Source of the DNA: Leishmania martiniquensis
Lineage: Eukaryota; Euglenozoa; Kinetoplastea; Trypanosomatida; Trypanosomatidae
Direction: 5' to 3'
Length of the DNA: 64,000 bases
Assembly (NCBI RefSeq): GCF_017916325.1
Contig: NC_090165.1
Span: 846,001 to 910,000 of the forward strand
How positions within the stretch are numbered: the first letter of the stretch is position 1; each line of letters begins with the position of its first letter. Positions 19,201-28,930 of this stretch are shown here, piece by piece. The notes beneath the pieces are model-generated. The model was not told where the DNA came from, ran no database searches, and was given only the letters and a program-made list of their open reading frames with translations. The translations under genes and the position numbers were made by a program.

Positions 19201-20814
19201 TCACGCTTGGTAGTATACATTGAGAAACTCGCGGAGCAAATCCTTGATGATGGTGCGATCTGGAACACGTTGTGCCGTTCCGTAGAGTGTGCCGCCCGAT
19301 TCCCCGATAAGTGACCTCTTTCCCTCCGAGATCAGCTTCTCGCGCTCGGCAAAGAGGGAGTCGCCTATCTCGTTCACGTCGCTCAAGAAGCGCGCCGTCA
19401 CCGCCGGTGGAGTCTGCAGCAGGGTCACACTGAATTGCAAGCCGGATGGGAACTGCAGGTGGTTCAGCAGCCAACCTCGTGACTTAAGACCGTCGCCCAG
19501 GCGGAAGATGTCAATCTGGTTGCTCGTGAAGGCGAAAACGCTCGCAATCGGTTCCCCAACAATGCGAAGGTAGGGAAGCTTGCGCAGTTCGGCCGTCATC
19601 CTCTCGCGAGTCGTAACGATTTTGTCACAGCACTCAACATAGCCTTCCACACCCATCCGCACCATGGCCGCCCATGTGCCGGCAATCACGTTGCCAGGCT
19701 TCGACCCGCTCACGGCAGGCGAGCAGTACATACCTCCCGGCCACTCCGCAACGCAGCAGAACTGAAAGCTGCGCAGCTCTTTTGACCGATACACCACCGT
19801 GGACGTCCCTTTCGGGGCATAGCCGTACTTGTGTGTGTCGCACGAGATGGAAGTGACACCGCGGTTGCGAAAGTCCACGACTGGCGCCGCACGGCCCGTC
19901 TTCTCGAGAAACGGCATGATGAAGCCACCCAGGCAACAGTCGACGTGCATGCCAATGTTGTACTTGTACGCGATCTCCGAAAGTTCCTCAATGGGGTCGA
20001 CCACGCCGTACGGAAAGTTTGGCGCGGACCCCGCGATCGCGATGGTATCGTACCGGATATACTTCTCCATTTCCTTTGGATCCACGCTGCCGGTGGCGCT
20101 GGCCACCGGCACTTTGATCAGGTCAATACTGAAATACTCGGCTCCTTTGTCGAACGCGGGGTGAATTGTGACGGGCACGACGACCGATGGGCGCTCGATC
20201 CCGCGCGTCGTGCGCCCCCAATCGCGGTATGCCTTGAGGGCCATCATGATGCTCTCCGTGCCGCCCGACGTCACGACGCCGCCGGCGTCCGGAAGCAAGT
20301 GACCGTTGTACATGTAGAGCACCATGGACACAATCTCTGCCTCCATCTTGCGTGTTGCGCCAAAGATTTCGCTATGCAGCGGGTTACTCCACTGGAAAAT
20401 GGCCATGACATCGTTTATGAAGGCGGTATGCGATTTCCCCCCGTGATAGACGGTTCCGCTAAAGCCACCTTCCTCGTATCTGAGGTCAAGGTCCTTGTGA
20501 AACTGAGTAACCAGGTTTAGCACCTCTGCCTCGGGGCGGGACTTCTCCGGCAGAGCGCGGGCTTTGAACTCGCCTTCCGTCGAGGGCATCTTCATGCCAC
20601 TAGCAACTTTCTTAACTTCCCGGCGGATAAGGGGGTCGGCAACGGTGCGGATGCCACGCCACAGGGCCTGATAGCCGCGCTTCGTCAAGCGGCCATCGCG
20701 GAGGCAGTCCACGGCGACACGCACCGCGACTGCACAGCTGAGGGTGATGGCGACAATCTGTGTTGGGCTGCGGTCTCTCAGCCTCTCGTTGAGGTATTCA
20801 GAAATGGTGGTCAT
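19201..20814 (-). CDS. SPL: Sphingosine-1-phosphate lyase
   Basis: The protein has 537 residues, close to the usual length of this PLP-dependent enzyme. It cleaves sphingosine 1-phosphate to a fatty aldehyde and phosphoethanolamine. In Leishmania this is known as a main source of ethanolamine phosphate for phospholipid synthesis. The PLP site is clear: SISCDTHKYGYAPKGT with Schiff-base K329, and VTSGGTESIMMALKAYRDWG (181-200) for cofactor phosphate binding. VDCCLGGF (291-298) holds the aspartate that pairs with the pyridine nitrogen. A hydrophobic stretch at about 20-38 fits the N-terminal ER anchor. All key residues seem intact. The ATG at 20814 is the first in frame. The 541-bp repeat lies in its 3' flank and may affect mRNA stability. 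Confidence 0.96.
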   Translation of the reverse strand: MTTISEYLNERLRDRSPTQIVAITLSCAVAVRVAVDCLRDGRLTKRGYQALWRGIRTVADPLIRREVKKVASGMKMPSTEGEFKARALPEKSRPEAEVLNLVTQFHKDLDLRYEEGGFSGTVYHGGKSHTAFINDVMAIFQWSNPLHSEIFGATRKMEAEIVSMVLYMYNGHLLPDAGGVVTSGGTESIMMALKAYRDWGRTTRGIERPSVVVPVTIHPAFDKGAEYFSIDLIKVPVASATGSVDPKEMEKYIRYDTIAIAGSAPNFPYGVVDPIEELSEIAYKYNIGMHVDCCLGGFIMPFLEKTGRAAPVVDFRNRGVTSISCDTHKYGYAPKGTSTVVYRSKELRSFQFCCVAEWPGGMYCSPAVSGSKPGNVIAGTWAAMVRMGVEGYVECCDKIVTTRERMTAELRKLPYLRIVGEPIASVFAFTSNQIDIFRLGDGLKSRGWLLNHLQFPSGLQFSVTLLQTPPAVTARFLSDVNEIGDSLFAEREKLISEGKRSLIGESGGTLYGTAQRVPDRTIIKDLLREFLNVYYQA

Positions 20815-23144
20815 GAAGGCTCACTCTTACGAGCACTTCCGCAGAGATTTAGTGATTCGCGGGGACGCTGTCGCGGTGCAGATGCGCTAGATAAGTTTCG
20901 AAAGATTTCTCAAAGGCAAATAGTGTACCCGTGAGAGGAATGAGGGCGAAAACGAGAGGCGAAGTGGAAGAGAAACGAAAAAGGGGGCGGAAAGAAAGTC
21001 GTGAGCTCGGACTGCGCCACTGCGGGGATAACCTTCGCGGCGGCCAATGGCACGTTGCACACCGACCTCCTCGCCTCATCGCATGGCGTGCGCACGGGCG
21101 CCCCGCTTCCTGCAGCTGCACACAGCAGCGTTTCAGAAAGCGTATAACGCATCCGTGGAGACACTACAACGGAGAATAATACAACGGCAGCATGCCCCGG
21201 GCGGAAGTGAAGGACCAGAAACAACGAACACCACGCGTGCCGAGTTGAGGAGAGGAGGGGGGCTAATAGGGGTGACGGGGTTGAGCTTGAGGTGAGGATG
21301 ACGGCTTGATGACCTGCAGCGCGACTCGTCAGAAGGTTAGGAGGGGGGCTGCGAAACGATTAAAACGATGGGCGCTAAGTATGTACAGAGAGAGGGAGAG
21401 AGCGCCCCCTGGAAGTGGGCTGGGCGACTGTGGGGATGGGGAGGGAATGAGGTCTCCGAGCGTCGACCGCACACGGTAAAAGTATGCCAATGTATCTCGC
21501 ATGCACGGAAGCCGAACCGATAGGACAGCGAGGAGCTGGGAGCTTGGGTCTTCGTAAGGCTACAAGCGGTACCGCGCAAGCCGATGCCGATGGGGCGTAG
21601 GCGTGAGACGAAGGAACCAGGCTGGGCAGAGAGGGGAGAAGAGAAGAGCGCGTGGAACGCATCCTTCACGACTTCTGTGCCGCCACGAGGAAGCGCCTTT
21701 GCCCTCAGAAGTGAGGATCTCGTGAGGTATGTCCGTGTGTGTGTGTGGGGGGGGGGATGGATGGATGGAGCAAAGACGAACAAAAGACAGATGACAAAAG
21801 CGTCTCCTTCTGCATCCGTGATGGTGGGATAGATGGGAGGCGTCATGCTCCACGAAAATCACCACGCCACCGCGCATCAACGTCGACGAACAGATGGCAC
21901 GCATATGACCACAGTCACCCCCACCCCACCTTCCGGCGCCCTTTACTCTTGTGGTGAGCCGCATCAAGGAGTCCCGCAGGCCGCCACTTCTGTAAGGCGT
22001 TCGAAGTCTATTCGACAGCTCTTTCACCACATTACTCTTTCGCGCGCACGTGTGTAAGCGTCCGCGGCACATGCGTGCGGAAAAAAAACAAGGGAAGAGC
22101 AGAAGGTGAGGAAAGGGCGAAACACGAAACTTAAAAAGGAGAGGAAATGCCGGCACACATCTTTCATGCTTCGGCACGAGGTGGGGTGATCAGCAGTGCC
22201 ACGGATGTGCGTACAGAAAGACCACCCACACGGACGCTTGAGGCAGACAGAGAGAGCCGCATCGGCTGGAGGTGCGGTCTCGCGCGTGGTAAACGAATCA
22301 GCACATGGAGACAGCGGTGGGGTGTAAAGGGTGCGAGAACAGCGCTGAATTACAACAAAGATAGAAAGGCCCAAAAAAAAAACGCTGAACGAAAACATGC
22401 GAAAAAGACATGTGGAAACGCAGCAGCGGCACATCCCCTCGCGTGCACGCAGTCCTCTGCAGGAAGAAGGATGAGGAGGTGGGGGTAATCCCTGTCTCTC
22501 TCTCTCCCTGCTCGATGGCGTCATCTCTGTGCCTCGCACTGCTCTTCCTCTCCTCCACGCGTCCATACCTCTACGCGAGGACCCGAAATAACACGTGCAT
22601 CCCCTTCTCTTAGCGGGTGCACCCAACGCTGACGCACAACGTGGTACGAGCTCAACAGCGGCAGGGCAGCTGAGGAAGCTTCATGGGAAGAGAAGGACAG
22701 GCCATACCACGGCGAGCAAAGAGGAGGGGGTGGGAGAGATGTAAAGGTTCGTCTAAGGAGCAGATCTAGCGTACCCCATCCTTTACTCCTGCCACCGGGA
22801 GAAGGAGAGGGAGGGAGAAGAAAAATGGTTCTACAGTCATCAAGGAGCAAAGGCCTCGATGGGCAGCAGCCACGGGCTCCCAGGGCGCGGCCAACATCGT
22901 GACGCCCGTTCAACAGGCACCGCCATAGGTAAGCCCCCCGTCACCGCCACACTCCACGCAAAAGGTTTACCGGCATTCGGCGCATGCATCCATACACCCC
23001 AGTCGTGTACAGTGCCGTCGCTGTCACATCCCACCCCACCCCCCTCCAACCCCCAAACCCCCCCCACCACCACCATCGAGCTGTGCGCCTTCTTCCCATC
23101 GTTCCACAGGGACGCGGTTTGCATGTGCACCACGGCGCACCTGC
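20815..23144. other. Long intergenic spacer (2.3 kb)
   Basis: No gene or RNA recognised. A sense-strand pyrimidine tract (complement of about 20936-20996) is a likely trans-splicing signal for the lyase gene. Other features: a short GATG tandem near 21758-21770, an A-run near 22080 and another near 22373. A C-rich, poorly conserved-looking stretch lies at about 23035-23070. Confidence 0.5.
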
Positions 23145-24785
23145 CTAGAAGAGGACGGTGAGAGACTCGCCAGGGTAGAAGATGAAGCAGGCAGCGATGT
23201 AGGGGTGTAGATTGGTCACCACTATGCCGCGATCGTCACTGTCGTTGATGACCACTCGAAGGGTGCCTTGCGCGCCGTCGTAAAAGAAGCGCACACGATC
23301 GCCGTTGCGGCACACAGGGAGGCGGCGCACTGCAGAAGTGTAGCGGCCGATACGGCCGTCAATCACACCGGCACATGCCGGCTTCCAATAGAACCCCTCC
23401 GGCACCTGTACCGCCTGCGACATCTTTTCGACCACGCCCATGAAGGAGTCGGAGATGGAGTCGAGGCGCACCTGCCACGACACCAAGCCTCGGTCCTCGG
23501 GGAACTGGGCGAGGAGTGTGTGGAACGTCTCCTTGCTGCGTACCCCAATCTGTGTACTACCACTACCCCTGGCAACGCAGCGCAGTCGCACTCCTTCCGC
23601 CAACACGGTCGCCTCCACATCGTCGTCGACGGGGAATGTTAGTCGGAGAGGGGTTGACGGGACACCGCCGGCAAAAGAGGAGCAAGAGCCCCCGCCAATA
23701 ACGGACACATTGCTCGCCGCGCCAATCCTGCTGGGCCGTTTCAGGCTCGGGAAGGTCGGGTAGCGGTGGTCTACTGCTTGCAAATCTAAGGTGATATCGA
23801 CGCTGGCTAAAGTCATCTCGCCCAGGTTCACCACCCTGAAGCCGCTCCCTGTGACGATGGGGAGGTCGGAGCTGAGGCAGTCGCCAAACTGCGAGTGGTG
23901 TTTCAGTACCTCTTCGTCTGTGCCGCCGTTCTGCATCGTGCGAAACTGCAGAAGGGTCTCGTTCACACTATTCAATTTGTCAAGGTACTGGCGCCGCGAC
24001 GCTATTAAGGAGGCATCACCGCTATCGCGCAGGTTTGTGAGCGCGCGCCGCACCTCCAACTCGCGTTGCATGAGCTGCTGCTTGAACGTCTCAAAGCGCT
24101 CGGTCACCATACTTTCGGCAGCGTCGTACGTATTCGAGTACAGCGTCGAGATCCGATTCATCTCAGCCGCCTGCTGCTCGAGACGGTGCTTGACCTCGAC
24201 GAGAGCCTGCATATCGTGCGACAGCTGCTGCCGCGCCTCTGTCGCTGCCACTGCCAGCGTCACGTGGGAGTGATCGCGGTGTGGCCCGACCTGTAGACAG
24301 TAGGCGCAACAAACCTGCTGGCATTGCGAGCAGAAGAACTCGGCTCGGTACTCTTCATGCCCGCGTAGCGCGCATCGTCGCATAAAGCTGCGACTCGATT
24401 CAGTTAGCTTGCCAATGGCATGATCGCGCTTAGCGCTGTTCCTGTGTACGGCAATGCTGCAGTCCTCACAGTACACGCACATGCACTCACCGCACTGCAC
24501 TTTAGCTGCGGTGGAGTCGCACCACTGGCACTTGAGAGGATCTGATGCGCCGCGCGCTAGGATTTCCACATACGCCTCCGCCTCGTGATCAGCGTACTGG
24601 GCGAGGTTTTGTAAGTTGATTTCAGCGTAAGACGTTGCACATAGCGGACATTGAAAGCCGCTGTTGCCGTTCTCGGCAAGCCGCGCGCGGACGCAGCTGG
24701 CGCAGAAAGAGTGGTTGCACTCGAGTGACAGTGGGTGGTTCAGCACATTGAAGCATATGCCGCACGTAATGACACGTGTAGGCAT
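23145..24785 (-). CDS. TRIM-type RING/B-box/coiled-coil protein, probable E3 ligase
   Basis: The protein has 546 residues in the classic RBCC order. A C3HC4 RING has C8, C11, C23, H25, C28, C31, C46 and C49. A first B-box-like zinc site spans C86 to H122 (CQWC, CGEC, CEDC) and a second spans C138 to H173 (CAL-RGH, CSQC, CCAYC, HRDH). A coiled coil covers about 178-285. The C-terminal part (about 380-546) is beta-rich with features of an SPRY-like fold (DRVRFFYDGAQGTLRVVIND). RING proteins of this layout act as ubiquitin E3 ligases, with the C-terminal domain choosing the target; substrate and location are unknown here. All RING ligands are present, so activity is plausible. The start codon begins six residues before the first zinc ligand motif, as is common. 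Confidence 0.9.
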   Translation of the reverse strand: MPTRVITCGICFNVLNHPLSLECNHSFCASCVRARLAENGNSGFQCPLCATSYAEINLQNLAQYADHEAEAYVEILARGASDPLKCQWCDSTAAKVQCGECMCVYCEDCSIAVHRNSAKRDHAIGKLTESSRSFMRRCALRGHEEYRAEFFCSQCQQVCCAYCLQVGPHRDHSHVTLAVAATEARQQLSHDMQALVEVKHRLEQQAAEMNRISTLYSNTYDAAESMVTERFETFKQQLMQRELEVRRALTNLRDSGDASLIASRRQYLDKLNSVNETLLQFRTMQNGGTDEEVLKHHSQFGDCLSSDLPIVTGSGFRVVNLGEMTLASVDITLDLQAVDHRYPTFPSLKRPSRIGAASNVSVIGGGSCSSFAGGVPSTPLRLTFPVDDDVEATVLAEGVRLRCVARGSGSTQIGVRSKETFHTLLAQFPEDRGLVSWQVRLDSISDSFMGVVEKMSQAVQVPEGFYWKPACAGVIDGRIGRYTSAVRRLPVCRNGDRVRFFYDGAQGTLRVVINDSDDRGIVVTNLHPYIAACFIFYPGESLTVLF

Positions 24786-25711
24786 GATTCAATCTATAGA
24801 GGGAGACGTGCGCTCGCAGAGAAAGGGTGGTAAAACCACGCCCCACAAAGAGGACGAGCTGTGGTACTCAGCAACGGAACTACTCTTGTGCCTCTTCTCT
24901 CTTCCACAAGAAACGCCACACACAAACACGAGATGGTGAAGCGACACGCTGATGAGCGGAGAGTACGTCAGTAACTGGTGAGCGAAGGAGAGGAGGAGGA
25001 GGAGACTGCACAGCCCAATCGCCTTCTCTCCCTCTCTTGTATGAGTGAGCCTGTGTGCGCGCAGGAGCAGGCAAGGGACAGTGAGCACCCTGCGGGAATA
25101 TCCGCACCACAACCGCAACTGCGCGCTGATCCACTGAAATGAAGGCGACGGTTGGAGAGAGGCAGAGGCGCAGGGAAGCCATACGATACGGCATTTCGCT
25201 GCTATGCAGTGAAGGAGGAAGGGGCGTCAGCGATGCATCGTTTGCCGCATCCTCATCACCGTCCCTTCCCACGCCTCCGACATCAGCAGACAAAAAAAAA
25301 GTATACCAGTAAGAAAGGACGAGGGCTACCTTTGCCTACGTCTGCAGCGGGCACGTCCAGAGATTGTGTCGGTGTCGAAGTCATCCTCCATCTAACGATT
25401 GAGAGGCCGTGAGGACAAAGTGACGCCAACGCCAACGCGCCACTGCCGACTTGCCACAAGCTCACATGCATGTTTTTTTTGGGGGGAGGGGGAGGGGGTT
25501 ATCTCATTAAGGCGCAGCGCCACACACACATACACACACATACGCCGATTCCGAACAACCACTACGCAGCCGCGTTTATGTACATTCACCACAGCCCAGA
25601 ACGAGCTTCTGAAACAATCAAACACGCGCACGCCTTCCACGGGCACGCACAGCGAAAGAGCGCTGCAATCGGACTGGTGCAGTCATTCCCTTGGGTTTCG
25701 CCTTTCTGATT
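24786..25711. other. Intergenic spacer
   Basis: No gene supported. A GGA-rich plus-strand stretch near 24986-25008 gives a pyrimidine tract on the transcribed strand, a candidate splice signal for the TRIM-type gene. A T/G homopolymer run lies near 25470-25498. Confidence 0.5.
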
Positions 25712-26251
25712 CTACGAGACATTGCACGCCTCGAAGATCCAAGCAACACCCTCCTCGAGGCCGTCACCGGACTTTGCACTACACCCTTGAATGTGCCAGC
25801 GGCGATCACGATAGTCGCTCAGCTCCAGGGCTTCGGCAACCGTCTGGGGGTCTTTCGCGGTAGCCAAGTCTTGCTTGTTGGCGAGAATGAGGAGAGGCAC
25901 ACTCGGCACGCCCTTCACGACATCGACAAATGCCTCGTGCGCCTCGCGTAGGCGACGCTGGTCAGAGGAGTCGACGACGTACATTATGCAGTCCGTGTTG
26001 GCGTAGTAGTCCTCCCAGAACTCTCGCAGGGCACGCTGCCCTCCCAAGTCGCAGAGCTTGGCGCGCTTACCGCCGCGGTGCACATCCATGACGTTGAAGC
26101 CCTGCGTCGGTCCCTCGGGCGCGTCGATCGGGTGCTCCTCCGCAACTCCTAGCTTGTGCAAAATTGTCGTCTTACCGGCGTTGTCAAGTCCTAGAATGAG
26201 CACGCGAGGCTCGTTGTCGCGTTTCATGCGATTGCGCAGACCGCGGAGCAT
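25712..26251 (-). CDS. ARL3-like small GTPase
   Basis: The protein has 179 residues with a full ARF-family G domain: P-loop GLDNAGKT (21-28), switch I PTQGFN (48-53), DLGGQ (68-72), NKQD (125-128) and SAK (158-160). The PTQGFN switch and the CSAKSGDGLEEGVAWI ending are closest to ARL3, which releases lipidated cargo into cilia in other eukaryotes. The N-terminus is MLRGLRNRMK with no Gly2, so N-myristoylation is not expected; ARL3 proteins also work without it. The frame is open upstream to 26914, but that extension is low-complexity with no family match, so I chose the ATG at 26251, which gives normal ARF length. It could be one of several trypanosomatid ARL3 paralogues or ARL2-like. Confidence 0.92.
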   Translation of the reverse strand: MLRGLRNRMKRDNEPRVLILGLDNAGKTTILHKLGVAEEHPIDAPEGPTQGFNVMDVHRGGKRAKLCDLGGQRALREFWEDYYANTDCIMYVVDSSDQRRLREAHEAFVDVVKGVPSVPLLILANKQDLATAKDPQTVAEALELSDYRDRRWHIQGCSAKSGDGLEEGVAWIFEACNVS

Positions 26252-27264
26252 GATGCGCACAGGCAGCGGCGGAGGAAGGGGCGGGGACGGGAAAAGACGG
26301 AGAGGATGTTTGGCAAAAACACAAAGAGGTCCTCCGCCCAAATGCAGTGTATCCAGGGTAATTCGAAATGATGAGGGGGAGAGAGAGGAGAAGCGCAAGG
26401 TGCAGGGATACAGCCAGTCCTGTAGGCGGGCGTATGGAGAGGGGGGCTTGCACGATAGCTCTATCAGCGACAGGCGGCAAGCGTCTGTCAAAAACAGGAG
26501 TATATGTGGACGTGAATAGGAGCGGGTATTGGAAGTGGGGGAGGGGGGAAGCGGAGAGAGGTGAAGCACGAGTGCTGAGGTGGCCCCCGTTCCGCTAATG
26601 TGTGGACGCGCTAAAAGACTTGCGAGAAAAGAAGTACGGCAGCCGTCGCCGCACGTAGCGGGCCAGAGAAGACCGAAAAATGGCGGTGGTGGAGTCAAGC
26701 TAAGTTGCATAGGCATGCATATCATGGTGAGTCCAGTTGGGCAAGAGTGAGCCCATCCATCACCACCATCAACACCACCGTGAAGCGCATGAAAGCAGGT
26801 TTGGTAAGGAGGCACGTAGAGAAGAGCGGGCCGGTAAGAAAAAGATATCCACGTAGCAGGCAATAGAAATTCAAAGGCGGCCAGGGAGACGGCGTGACAT
26901 CTGCAGGTGCGCACGTTGCCTCCCGGCCTCTTTCAATCAAGCAGTCTCACTCGATGCGATACTGTAAACCTCTTCCGTATTCTGAAGAGGTTCTGCAAGG
27001 GAGAAGGGGAGAGGGTCCGGGATGAAGTAACCTCGATTTCTTGGGCCCAACAGGTGGTGTATATATATATATGTATATATGCACATACACACGCACAGTG
27101 AGGCAGAGACCGGCTTCCATAGCAGAATGTGAGAAGAATCGCAACAGAAAAAAAAAGGTATGCAGTCACAGCGCACCATTTTGTCCAGGAGGCGTTGGCC
27201 GCAGCAGAGGGGAGGGAAGGGGGGACAGCGCTGATTCGGCCTATTCCCCATTGTCCATCATACC
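26252..27264. other. Intergenic spacer with TA microsatellite
   Basis: No separate gene. The open frame extending the GTPase upstream is not believed. A (TA)n tract lies at about 27058-27080, and an A-run at about 27150-27158. Confidence 0.5.
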
Positions 27265-28167
27265 CTACGTGATGCACCGACGACAGAGGCCCGACTCCTT
27301 GCACTGCTGAAGGTCTCGCGTCCGGGAAAGCACCTCCTGCCGTGATACGCCGATGCTGGTGAGCAGCTGCTGCAGCTCACCGGCGCGCGTCGAAAGGGCA
27401 TCTACTTCTCTGTGCAAAGCGGCAACGGTTCGCGCATGACGAGCCGTCGACTGGGCTGCCTCGTAGTCGCACCGCTTGATCTCTTCCTCGAGAGCGGCTG
27501 CCGTGCCGTGGCCGGCAACTGTGGCGTGGTTGCCTTCGCTCAAAGCGGACTCGTGTATGGATGCCAAGGCCTTTACCAACTCAGCCCCCTTCACCACATC
27601 GTCGGGGGGGCCAAGGGGACCTACGCACGTCAGCCTCGTTTGTTGCTCTGTCCGCAATTTCTCGACAGCTGCCGCCGTCTCCTCCAACTCGCGCTCAACA
27701 GAAGATTTCTCTGCCTTCAACAACGCGACAGCCTCACTCTCTTGACGCAGAGCAGCGATGCAAGAGGACATCGCCGCGTCCTCCTCCCACAAGCGCCGCA
27801 GCGATTCTAGCTCCTGTGCCCGTTCTTGCCAGAGGGCCTTCTCCTTCGACAGCGCTTGCAGATTTGCCTCGATGGCGGCCGTGTGCAGCGCTTCCTCAGC
27901 TTGCGTCTTGCGCAAGCGGTCTGTAGCCTCCATCTTCTGCAACTCGAGTTGCTGTTGCTCTGTCGCGAGGACCTCGAGATCCTCTTTCAGCTGCGCCTCC
28001 TCAGCTTCCGCAGCCTTCACCGCCTGGATCAGTTGCTCTTTTTCTGAGGTCGCGAAAGCAATCTTGGCCTCATGCTCCCTTTGGCTCATGCTCAACAGAC
28101 GGCGCTGTCGTTCAATGTCGTTCATGTGGGCAATGAGAGCCACAGCTGAAGAGTCACATGCGGACAT
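27265..28167 (-). CDS. Coiled-coil protein, unknown function
   Basis: The protein has 300 residues from ATG 28167 (MSACDSSAVA). About residues 15-180 and 225-290 are nearly continuous charged heptad-type helix rich in Glu, Gln, Ala, Leu and Lys. A non-helical break occurs around 181-192 (CVGPLGPPDD). The tail has a small cysteine cluster, CKESGLCRRCIT. No catalytic or membrane motif is visible. Such proteins are often cytoskeletal or flagellar in trypanosomatids, but that is a guess here. The frame remains open upstream to 28584 with pyrimidine-derived low complexity; a T/C-rich tract on the sense strand (complement of about 28230-28265) supports the shorter start. Confidence 0.8.
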   Translation of the reverse strand: MSACDSSAVALIAHMNDIERQRRLLSMSQREHEAKIAFATSEKEQLIQAVKAAEAEEAQLKEDLEVLATEQQQLELQKMEATDRLRKTQAEEALHTAAIEANLQALSKEKALWQERAQELESLRRLWEEDAAMSSCIAALRQESEAVALLKAEKSSVERELEETAAAVEKLRTEQQTRLTCVGPLGPPDDVVKGAELVKALASIHESALSEGNHATVAGHGTAAALEEEIKRCDYEAAQSTARHARTVAALHREVDALSTRAGELQQLLTSIGVSRQEVLSRTRDLQQCKESGLCRRCIT

Positions 28168-28930
28168 TTTTTTATGACTATGCGGTGGTGCGGTGTGTGG
28201 TGGCGCGTTGGTGAGGAGTTTTTTTTCTGGAGGGGGGAGGGTGAAGGGAAATGCACGAGAGAAATCTGGGCAAGAAATAGTCAGTCTGGATGCGAGCGGA
28301 AACTGGAAGCCAAGAGGAAAAGTGTGAATAGGAGAAGGGTTGTGCGCCCCTGCAATATGTCTTTGTATCGGCCATGTAGGGTAAGACAGGCAAGCCAAGG
28401 AAGAGCGGGGGTGGAGGTGGGGTACCGAGTCAGGAGAGGCGGAAGATGTCGAAAGAGAGCCGTCCGAATCGGTTGCTTGACTGCGGTTCGCCGGACGAAA
28501 GAGAAGGCGTGGGATGCAGCGAGAGCCGACGCCGATCAGCAACAGCACCGCAAAGCCGGCAAGATCGTGGGCCCCGAGGCACAACGCCGGGAAACGCGCA
28601 GAGGAGGAGAGTGTACGTCTGTGTATCTGAGCGTGGTGTGTGTGTGTGGGGGGGCGGTTCCGAGCTCAGTCTTACCGTCCTTGTCGGAGACTCCCTGAGA
28701 AGATACATATACCGGGGCCATACATGGTGGTGAGAGGGGCGGAAGAAGGGCAAACAAAAAGAATAGACGGCCGAGCTCAGCCGCCAACGCTGAGAGACTG
28801 AGTCCTGCGGCACGGCACTTCCTTCCTCCCCTCCCCACCCTCTCAGTGCGCATAGAGAGAATACTGCAAAGGCGCCAGGAAAAACAAAAGGAGACCACAT
28901 CCGAGCAGCAGTGCAGTGTCACAGCACACT
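28168..28930. other. Intergenic spacer
   Basis: Carries the candidate splice tract of the coiled-coil gene and the 3' flank of the giant gene. A TG/G-run lies near 28636-28652. No gene seen. Confidence 0.5.

Noticed and set aside
26252..26914. N-terminal extension of the ARL3-like GTPase
   Set aside because: Low complexity and absent from ARF-family proteins; the ATG at 26251 gives normal length.
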